From contig NZ_VUOA01000019.1 in assembly GCF_008386575.1 (NCBI RefSeq), forward strand, positions 374,979-421,142: a DNA stretch of 46,164 bases, in the 5' to 3' direction. Positions 40,677 through 46,164 of this stretch are shown here, piece by piece. The position numbers were made by a program, and so were the translations under genes. A model generated the notes under the pieces. That model saw only the letters and a program-made list of their open reading frames with translations. It searched no databases and was not told the DNA's origin. The DNA is from Salinarimonas soli. Lineage in GTDB: Bacteria; Pseudomonadota; Alphaproteobacteria; Rhizobiales; Beijerinckiaceae. Each line of letters opens with the position of its first letter. Positions within the stretch are counted from its first letter, which is position 1.

Positions 40677-41978
40677 CTAGCCCTTGTAGCCGAAGAGGCG
40701 GGGAAGCCAGAGGACCGTCTCCGGCACGAAGGTGATCACGGCGAGCGCGACGATCATGGCGAACAGGAAGGGCAGGGTGTCGCGCACGATGTCGCGCAGG
40801 GGCTCGCCCGAGATGTTGGCCATGATGAAGAGGAGCAGGCCGTAGGGCGGCGTGATCAGGCCGAGCATGATGTTGACCACGACCACCACGCCGAAATGGA
40901 CGAGGTCGATGCCCAGGGCCTGCGCGGTCGGGATGAAGACGGGCACGACGATGAGCAGGATCGCGGTCCCCTCGAGCACGCAGCCGAGCAGCAGGAGCAG
41001 GCCGTTGACGAGGAGGAGGAAACCGACCGGCGAGAGCTGCCAGGAGGCGAGCAGCACCTTCACGGTCTCGGGGATGTTCTCGACCGTGATCACGTAGTTG
41101 AAAACGAGGGCGCCTGCGATGAGCATGCCGATCGAAGCGCTCGTACGCGCGCTCACGGCGATGGAGCGGTAGAAGTCGCGCCAGCTCACGCTGCGATAGA
41201 GCCCCGCCGAGATCAGGAGCGCGTAGGCCGCGGCCACCGCGGCGGCCTCGGTGGGGGTCATGACGCCGCTATAGATGCCGCCCAGCAGGACGACGGGCAT
41301 CATGAGGGAGGGCAGCGCCCGCCAGGTGATCCCCGGGAGCGCGCGCAGCGCCACCGGCTCCTCGACGGGGAAGTTCTTCCGCCGCGCCGTGATGGTGACG
41401 ATCACCATCTGGCTCAGCGCCATGAGGAGCCCGGGGACCACGCCGCCGAGGAAGAGGAAGCCGATGGAGGCGTCGGAGACCAGCGCGTAGAGCACCATGG
41501 GGATGGAGGGCGGGATGATGGGCCCGATCACCGAGGACACCGCGGTCACGGCCGCCGCGTAGCTGCCCGTGTACCGCCCGCCGCGGGTCATCATGACCTG
41601 CATCATCCGGCCCGTGCCGGCCGCATCCGCGATGGCGGAGCCCGACATGCCGGCGAAGATGATGCTCTGGAGGATGTTGACCTGGGCGAGCCCGCCGCGG
41701 AACCGCCCGACGAGCGCGTTGCAGAAGAGCATCAGCCGGTCGGTCATGCTGCCGACGTTCATGAACTCGGCGGCGAGGATGAAAAGCGGCACCGACAGGA
41801 TGACGTAGTTCGTGTACATCCCGTTGAGGAGTTGCTCGGCGACCGTGCCCATATCCTGGCCCGCGAGCAGCAGGTAGAGGGCCGAGCCCGCGATCATCGC
41901 GTGCCCGACCGGCAGGCCGAGCAGCGCCAGTACCGTGATCGCGACGATGGACAGCGAGAAGGGGCTGGCGAGGGTCAT
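40677..41978 (-). CDS. dctM: TRAP transporter large permease (DctM)
   Basis: Protein of 433 aa with about twelve transmembrane segments and the DctM signatures GHAMIAGSALYLLL, FAGMSGSAIADAAGTGRMM, VIGPIIPPSIPMVLYA and ITPPYGLLLF. ATG 41978 overlaps the DctQ stop by 4 nt (ATGA); the frame continues open upstream through two other genes, which is a composition effect. Part of dctP-dctQ-dctM-aroQ-dehydrogenase. Confidence 0.95.
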   Translation of the reverse strand: MTLASPFSLSIVAITVLALLGLPVGHAMIAGSALYLLLAGQDMGTVAEQLLNGMYTNYVILSVPLFILAAEFMNVGSMTDRLMLFCNALVGRFRGGLAQVNILQSIIFAGMSGSAIADAAGTGRMMQVMMTRGGRYTGSYAAAVTAVSSVIGPIIPPSIPMVLYALVSDASIGFLFLGGVVPGLLMALSQMVIVTITARRKNFPVEEPVALRALPGITWRALPSLMMPVVLLGGIYSGVMTPTEAAAVAAAYALLISAGLYRSVSWRDFYRSIAVSARTSASIGMLIAGALVFNYVITVENIPETVKVLLASWQLSPVGFLLLVNGLLLLLGCVLEGTAILLIVVPVFIPTAQALGIDLVHFGVVVVVNIMLGLITPPYGLLLFIMANISGEPLRDIVRDTLPFLFAMIVALAVITFVPETVLWLPRLFGYKG

Positions 41979-42490
41979 AGGCCGGACGTCGCCTGCGTCG
42001 CATCGGTCGCGGGAGCGTCGCCCCGCAGCGCGCGCCAGCCGAGCCAGAGATGGCGTGCGATGGCGGCGACGACGAAGACTCCATAGATCGAGAACAGCAC
42101 GTCGAAGCGAACCTTGAGATAGGCCGTTCTCTCCACCTTCATGAAGGCGATGTAATCGAGCACCGCCGGCAGGGAGACCCCGTAGAGCGCGACCAGCCCG
42201 AGAGACGCGGCCAACGCCATGACGCGGCGGGTCCGCGGCCCCACCGCGCCGGTGACGATGTCGAAGCGGATCTCGTCCCGCTCGCTCACCACGAAGGCCG
42301 CCCCCCATAGGACGAGCCAGACCCACAGCATGGCGCTGAGTTCGTGGGTCCAGCCCGTGGGCAGGCCGACGAGGTAGCGGAACGCGATCTGGACGAGGAA
42401 GGCCGCGAACATGGCCGCGAGCATCGCCGCCGCCACGTTCTCGGCCCGGCGGGCGAGCCAGGGCGCCGCCCTGCGCAGGAACGCTGTCAT
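41975..42490 (-). CDS. dctQ: TRAP transporter small permease (DctQ)
   Basis: Protein of 171 aa with four transmembrane helices and the DctQ pattern FRYLVGLPTGWTHELSAMLWVWLVLWGAAFVVSERDEIRFDIV. It completes the TRAP carrier with DctM. The C-terminal tail (GDAPATDATQATSGL) is polar. It lies 27 bp after the DctP gene. Confidence 0.93.
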   Translation of the reverse strand: MTAFLRRAAPWLARRAENVAAAMLAAMFAAFLVQIAFRYLVGLPTGWTHELSAMLWVWLVLWGAAFVVSERDEIRFDIVTGAVGPRTRRVMALAASLGLVALYGVSLPAVLDYIAFMKVERTAYLKVRFDVLFSIYGVFVVAAIARHLWLGWRALRGDAPATDATQATSGL

Positions 42491-42517
42491 GTGGGTGATC
42501 CCCGGCCCGCGGCCCGC

Positions 42518-43504
42518 CTACATCGCGTTGATGGTGTCGAGCATGCCGGCGGGCCAGCTCTTGGCGAGATCCGAGGCGAGATAGCGCTTCTGGGCGTAGT
42601 CGCGGAAGGCTTTCACGTCGGGAGCGTAGACGTCGAGCCCCTGCGTCTTGAAGAACTCGGCGAGCTCGCCCTCCTTCTTCAGATGCTCGGCCGTGCTCCA
42701 GGCGATGGCCTTGTCGGCCGCGGCCTGGAACGCCGCGCGCTTGTCGGCCGGCATGGCGTTCCACACCTTGTTCGAGACCGACAGGAGGTCGAAGCCGACG
42801 AGGTGGGAGGTCAGCACGATCTGCGAGTGCACCTCGTAGAACTTCATGTTCTGGACGTTGGGCAGCGGGTTGTCCTGCCCGTCGATGGCCCCGCTCTGGA
42901 GACCCGTATAGACCTCGGCGTAGGCCATGGGGGTCGGGTTGGCGCCGAGCGAGGTGCCGAGGAACTGCCAGGCGTCGCCGCCGGGCATGCGCAGCTTGAT
43001 GCCAGCCATGTCGGCGGGGGTGGCGATGCGCTTCTTCGGCTTGAGGCCGACCTGCCGGGTGCCGAAATAGGTGGGCCCGAGGATGTGGATACCGAGCTGG
43101 TCGGAGGCCATCTTCTTGAGCTGACCGCCGACCTCGCCGTCGAAGACGCGCTTGAGGTGATCGGCGTCGCGGAACAGGTAGGCCGAGGTGACGATCGACC
43201 AGGCCGGGATCTGGTTCGAGATGTCCTGCGGCGCGATGTTGCCCATTTCGAGGTTGCCGCGCTGCATGGCGACGAGCTCCGTGCCCTGCTTGAACAGGGT
43301 GCCCCCGTAATAGGGCTGGAGATTGAAGCCGAGCGCCTTCGCGTCCTCGCCGAAGCGCTTCATCATCTCGGCGCGGATGTCCTGCTCTGAGAACACGGCG
43401 GAGAAGCGCAGGTTGGCCGAGGCCTGGGCCCGGACGCTTCCGGCGGCGCAGGCGATGGCGGCGGCGCCACCCGCGAGCGCGGCGCGGCGGCTGATCGTGG
43501 TCAT
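42518..43504 (-). CDS. dctP: TRAP transporter solute-binding protein (DctP)
   Basis: Protein of 328 aa: a Tat-type signal (TTISRRAALAGGAAAIACAAGSVRAQ, about 2-27) and a DctP domain with GGTLFKQGTELVAMQRGNLEMG, ADMAGIKLRMPGGDAWQFLGTSLGANPTPMAYAEVYTGLQSGAIDGQDNP, which contains the conserved specificity arginine (LRMPG). The ligand is probably an organic acid. Linkage to the quinate-type enzymes suggests quinate or shikimate, but that is inference. Divergent from the GntR pair. Confidence 0.94.
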   Translation of the reverse strand: MTTISRRAALAGGAAAIACAAGSVRAQASANLRFSAVFSEQDIRAEMMKRFGEDAKALGFNLQPYYGGTLFKQGTELVAMQRGNLEMGNIAPQDISNQIPAWSIVTSAYLFRDADHLKRVFDGEVGGQLKKMASDQLGIHILGPTYFGTRQVGLKPKKRIATPADMAGIKLRMPGGDAWQFLGTSLGANPTPMAYAEVYTGLQSGAIDGQDNPLPNVQNMKFYEVHSQIVLTSHLVGFDLLSVSNKVWNAMPADKRAAFQAAADKAIAWSTAEHLKKEGELAEFFKTQGLDVYAPDVKAFRDYAQKRYLASDLAKSWPAGMLDTINAM

Positions 43505-43601
43505 GGGGTTCCTCCTGGTCGTGCGTTATCGCTTCTTGGCGCGCATCATCATCTCGCACTTTCCGCAGATCAATAGGCGAGGGGTGCTTCATGTGATATT
43601 T

Positions 43602-43615
43602 TCGGATCCGTCCGA
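43602..43615. promoter_or_regulatory. Inverted repeat TCGGA-N4-TCCGA in the dctP/GntR divergent region
   Basis: TCGGATCCGTCCGA lies 24 bp before the first GntR start and about 100 bp before dctP. It is AT-flanked (ATTTT before, TTATA after) and palindromic, hence a candidate operator for one of the two GntR regulators. It differs from the TTGCAT sites, which could mean the two regulators have different targets. Confidence 0.4.
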
Positions 43616-43638
43616 TTATAGCTCGGGGCGGAGCCGGC

Positions 43639-44307
43639 ATGAGCGTCGAAGGGGTTGCGAGCTCGATCGCGGATCGCGCCTATGAGCGCATCCGCGCCGA
43701 CATCGTGTTCGGCCGCCTGGTTCCCGGCACGCGCCTCCCCCTCGACCCATTGGCGGCAGGCTACGGCGCCGCCGTGGGCACCTTGCGGGAGATCCTCAGC
43801 CGCCTGGCCTCGGAGGGCTTCGTCACGGCGGAGGAGCAGCGCGGCTTCCGGGTGATGCCCGTCACGCCGGACGGCTTCGAGGACGTCGCGGCCATGCGGC
43901 TTCTGCTCGAGACCCATGCCGTCCCGCTCTCCTTCGCGGCCGGCGATCTCGAATGGGAGAGCCGGGTCGTCGCCGCCCATTACAGGCTTGCGGCCCTGGA
44001 GCGGCGCATGGCGGCCGGTGAGCGCGACCAGGCGGAGCTCTGGAAGCGCTACGATCGCGAGTTCCACGGGACGCTCATTGAGGCCTGCGGCTCGCAGACT
44101 CTCCTCGACCTCTACCGTGGGGTCTACGACCGGTTCCTGCGCTACCAGATGGTCGCGGTGGTCTATCGCGGCGAGACCGCGGCCCGGGAGCATCGCGACC
44201 TGCTCGATCGGGCGCTCGCGCGCGACGCCGACGCCGCCTGCCGCATCCTGGAGGCTCATGTGAACGGGTGCGTGGCCCACACCCTTGAGAGCGGAGCCCT
44301 GCGATGA
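43639..44307 (+). CDS. GntR-family regulator, FCD (FadR-like) domain, copy 1
   Basis: Protein of 222 aa: winged helix-turn-helix at about 10-75 (AYERIRADIVFGRLVPGTRLPLDPLAAGYGAAVGTLREILSRLASEGFV) and an all-helical FCD ligand domain with the usual metal/ligand histidines (YDREFHGTLIEAC; EHRDLLDRALARDADAACRILEAHV). It is divergent from the TRAP operon, so it is probably its repressor. Its stop overlaps the start of the paralogous copy 2 (ATGA). Confidence 0.92.
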   Translation: MSVEGVASSIADRAYERIRADIVFGRLVPGTRLPLDPLAAGYGAAVGTLREILSRLASEGFVTAEEQRGFRVMPVTPDGFEDVAAMRLLLETHAVPLSFAAGDLEWESRVVAAHYRLAALERRMAAGERDQAELWKRYDREFHGTLIEACGSQTLLDLYRGVYDRFLRYQMVAVVYRGETAAREHRDLLDRALARDADAACRILEAHVNGCVAHTLESGALR

Positions 44308-44975
44308 GCCGCGACGCGGGCGCCGGCCAGACCGTCGCGCAGGGCGCCTACCAGCGCATCCGCCACGACATCATCGTCGGGCGGCTTCCACCCGGCCAGA
44401 AGCTCAAGCTCGACCGGTTGCGGGAGGACTACGGCGCCGGCGTCGGGACCCTGCGGGAGATCCTGAACCGCCTGCAATCCGAACGGCTCGTCGTCGCCGA
44501 GGGTCAAAAAGGGTTCGAGGTCGCACCCGTCTCGGCCACGAACCTGCGCGAGATCGCCGCCCTGCGCCAGCTCCTCGAAGGGCGGGCGCTGCGGCAGTCG
44601 TTCCAGGCCGGCGGCATGGATTGGGAGGGGCGGGTGGTCGCCGCCCACCACCGCCTGTCCCGCCTGGAGGCCCGGATGGCGGAGGGCGACCGCAGCGGGA
44701 CCGAGGAATGGAAGCAGTACGACTGGCAGTTCCACGGGGCCCTGATCTCGGCCTGCGGCTCGCGCATGCTCGTCGAGACCCACGCGGCCGTGTTCGACAA
44801 GTATCTGCGCTACCAGATGATCGCGTTGAGCTATCGCGGCGCGGTCGCGGCCGCCGAGCATGCCGAGCTTCTCGACTGCGCCTTACGGCGCGACGCGGAC
44901 CGCGCGTGCGAGGTCCTCACCCGCCATGTCGCGGGGGGCGTCGAGCATGCCCTGGCCGCCGGCACGATCGCCTGA
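44304..44975 (+). CDS. GntR-family regulator, FCD domain, copy 2 (paralogue)
   Basis: Protein of 223 aa, roughly half identical to copy 1 along its whole length: AYQRIRHDIIVGRLPPGQKLKLDRL, VGTLREILNRLQSE, YDWQFHGALISACGS, RYQMIALSYRG, EHAELLDCALRRDADRACEVLTRHV. The tandem, translationally coupled arrangement suggests a recent duplication; heterodimers or separate control of the TRAP and sugar-ABC operons are both possible. Confidence 0.92.
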   Translation: MSRDAGAGQTVAQGAYQRIRHDIIVGRLPPGQKLKLDRLREDYGAGVGTLREILNRLQSERLVVAEGQKGFEVAPVSATNLREIAALRQLLEGRALRQSFQAGGMDWEGRVVAAHHRLSRLEARMAEGDRSGTEEWKQYDWQFHGALISACGSRMLVETHAAVFDKYLRYQMIALSYRGAVAAAEHAELLDCALRRDADRACEVLTRHVAGGVEHALAAGTIA

Positions 44976-45012
44976 CCTCGGCTGTCGAGGAGGGGGAGCG
45001 CTTCGCCCGCCG

Positions 45013-45093
45013 TCAGGCGCGGGTGACGTGCCGCGCGACGAGAAGGCCCGCGCACAGGACGCTGACGAGGTGGAGCGTGAGGTGGAGGTCCAT
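45013..45093 (-). CDS. Possible 26-aa hydrophobic peptide
   Basis: A short frame MDLHLTLHLVSVLCAGLL... ending RHVTRA, one hydrophobic helix with a basic end. A good ribosome site AAGGAAAG lies about 6 nt before ATG 45093, and the frame is 17 bp after the ketopantoate-reductase-like gene, so it could be co-translated. Too short to judge by homology. Confidence 0.35.
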   Translation of the reverse strand: MDLHLTLHLVSVLCAGLLVARHVTRA

Positions 45094-45110
45094 GGGGGCT
45101 TTCCTTCCGG

Positions 45111-46115
45111 TCAGGCGGCCTGCGGGGCGGCGGTGGCTGTCGCGGCGTCGCGGGTGCGCACGCGCTGGCGCACGAGGCTCAGGACCGCGGAGCCGATGGG
45201 GGTCGGCACGTCGACCCAGGTGCCCATCTCGACCACGGCGCCGAGCAGCGCCTCGATTTCCAGGGGGCGGCCCTTCTCCAGGTCCTGGAGCATGGAGGTG
45301 CGGTGCCGGCCGACCTCCGCCGCGCCCTCGATGCGCTTGTCGACGTCGATGGCGAAGCGCACGCCGAGCCGCTCGGCGATGGCCTGGCCCTCCAGCATGA
45401 GGGCGCGCGCCGTGGCGCGGGTGTCGGCGTCGCCCACGATCTCGTCGAGGGTCGCCATGGTGAGCGCGCTCAAGGGGTTGAACGCCATGTTGCCCCACAG
45501 CTTGACCCATAGCTCGTCGCGGATGCGCGGGCGCACGGGCGCCTTGAGGCCCGCCTTGATCATGAGCTCGGACAGGCGCCCAGCGCGCTCCGAGCGGCTG
45601 CCGTCGGCCTCGCCGAGGCTGAAGCGGTCGCCATAGGTGTGGGTGACGACGCCGGGCTCGGCGATCTCGGCCGCGGGGTAGACGATGCAGGCCAGCGTCT
45701 GGGCCGGCGGCAGGCGCGCCCAGAGGGTGCCGTCTGGGTCGACGGCGCGCACGATGCGGTCCTCGTAGGGGCCGGCGAGCCGGTAGGTGTACCACCAGGG
45801 TACCCCGTTGATGGCGGCCACGATTGTGGTGTTCGGGCCGATGAGCGGCGCGAGCTGGGGCAGGGCGGGCTCCAGGGAATGAGCCTTCAGCGTCAGGAAC
45901 AGGTAGTCCTGCGGGCCCACCGCCCGGGGATCGTCGGCGACGCGGGGATGCGTCGTGGTCTCCTCGCCGCCGCTGACGAGCCGCAGGCCCCGCGCGCGCA
46001 TGGCTTCGAGATGGGCCCCGCGGGCCACGACCGTGACGGGGGTGCCGGCGGCTTCGAGCCGCGCCGCCAGATAGCCGCCGATGGCGCCGGCGCCGAACAC
46101 GCAGATGGAGGTCAA
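45111..46115 (-). CDS. Ketopantoate-reductase (ApbA/PanE) family oxidoreductase
   Basis: Protein of 334 aa: Rossmann loop VFGAGAIGGYLAARL at the N-terminus, TLKAHSLEPALPQLAPLIGPNTTIVAAINGVP (catalytic-lysine/Asn region typical of the family), and a C-terminal helical domain with KLWGNMAFNPLSALTMAT and RHRTSMLQDLEKGRPLEIEALLGAVVEMG. Housekeeping PanE makes pantoate for CoA. Many accessory copies next to transporters reduce other 2-keto acids, so the exact substrate is uncertain. The start ATG 46115 is at the natural N-terminus of the fold. Confidence 0.88.
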   Translation of the reverse strand: MTSICVFGAGAIGGYLAARLEAAGTPVTVVARGAHLEAMRARGLRLVSGGEETTTHPRVADDPRAVGPQDYLFLTLKAHSLEPALPQLAPLIGPNTTIVAAINGVPWWYTYRLAGPYEDRIVRAVDPDGTLWARLPPAQTLACIVYPAAEIAEPGVVTHTYGDRFSLGEADGSRSERAGRLSELMIKAGLKAPVRPRIRDELWVKLWGNMAFNPLSALTMATLDEIVGDADTRATARALMLEGQAIAERLGVRFAIDVDKRIEGAAEVGRHRTSMLQDLEKGRPLEIEALLGAVVEMGTWVDVPTPIGSAVLSLVRQRVRTRDAATATAAPQAA

Positions 46116-46143
46116 GATGGGACTCCTGATGGGATGCGACGAT

Positions 46144-46164
46144 CTCCTCTCCCCGCGGGCGGGG
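46144..46164. repeat. Second copy of the REP-like palindrome end, cut by the window edge
   Basis: CTCCTCTCCCCGCGGGCGGGG repeats the terminal motif of the block at 13218, over 32 kb away. It starts 28 bp upstream of the ketopantoate-reductase-like gene and runs off the window. Confidence 0.6.

Noticed and set aside
40677-43640. A continuous frame of 987 codons that would fuse an N-terminal extension to DctM
   Set aside because: The part upstream of 41978 is the out-of-frame shadow of dctQ and dctP. ATG 41978 with its ATGA overlap gives a normal-length DctM.
1-46164. CRISPR arrays, insertion sequences, rRNA genes, prophage genes, riboswitches
   Set aside because: No regularly spaced repeats, transposase motifs, rRNA segments or recognisable aptamer structures were seen on either strand.

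Overview
The window is very GC-rich, has almost no intergenic space and uses many 4-nt stop/start overlaps. It carries a bacterial tetrahydromethanopterin (H4MPT)-linked C1 pathway: formaldehyde-activating enzyme, methanopterin/methylofuran cofactor genes, a PQQ-alcohol-dehydrogenase-associated ABC set and an NAD-linked two-subunit formate dehydrogenase. That combination points to a facultatively methylotrophic alphaproteobacterium of the Hyphomicrobiales, most like Methylobacteriaceae. The genus is an inference.

Region 1 (1-13.2 kb), C1 metabolism. fae is followed by a convergent HisA-like gene and a divergent hydantoinase/actin-fold H4MPT protein. A tight minus-strand operon (8557 down to 2638) runs DUF3280-like, mfnB, mfnE, DmrB-like flavoprotein, dihydropteroate-synthase-like, DUF447, MxaD-like SRPBCC, YVTN propeller. 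Divergent from it, a plus-strand operon (8684-13215) encodes a periplasmic binding protein, a propeller, an ABC ATPase, a permease and a secreted protein of the set that accompanies PQQ alcohol dehydrogenases.

Region 2 (13.2-19.2 kb), formate oxidation. fdhB-fdhA (minus) lie opposite a LysR regulator, with a clear palindromic operator overlapping a strong promoter. An inverted-repeat-rich REP-like block follows fdhA, and the same kind of palindrome reappears at the right edge of the window.

Region 3 (19.2-26.1 kb), envelope and signalling. Several small secreted proteins and an outer-membrane beta-barrel are followed by a PepSY / response regulator / histidine kinase operon. I find four copies of a GTCAG-N6-GTCAG type direct repeat, each exactly 11 nt upstream of a -10-like hexamer and each pointing at a gene: PepSY-RR-HK, a 56-aa membrane protein, an 87-aa secreted protein and a DUF1003 membrane protein. 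This looks like a compact self-regulated local regulon.

Region 4 (26.2-33.4 kb), two tRNAs (Pro-CGG, Gln-UUG) then an accessory operon. It encodes an OpuC/ProX-type betaine-like binding protein, an aromatic-amino-acid-lyase homologue that lacks the Ala-Ser-Gly MIO tripeptide, two permeases and an ATPase. An ornithine-cyclodeaminase homologue and a signal-less PhnD-like protein converge on it. The lyase resembles what is expected of an ergothionase-type (trimethylamine-eliminating) enzyme, so the operon may import a betainised aromatic amino acid and release trimethylamine for C1 metabolism.

Region 5 (33.4-46.2 kb), further uptake and catabolism. It holds a tandem SnoaL protein plus a sugar-type ABC transporter, a TRAP transporter operon with type II dehydroquinase and a quinate/shikimate-type dehydrogenase, two tandem paralogous GntR/FCD regulators, and a ketopantoate-reductase-like enzyme. 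TTGCATAC-type sites are candidate GntR operators.
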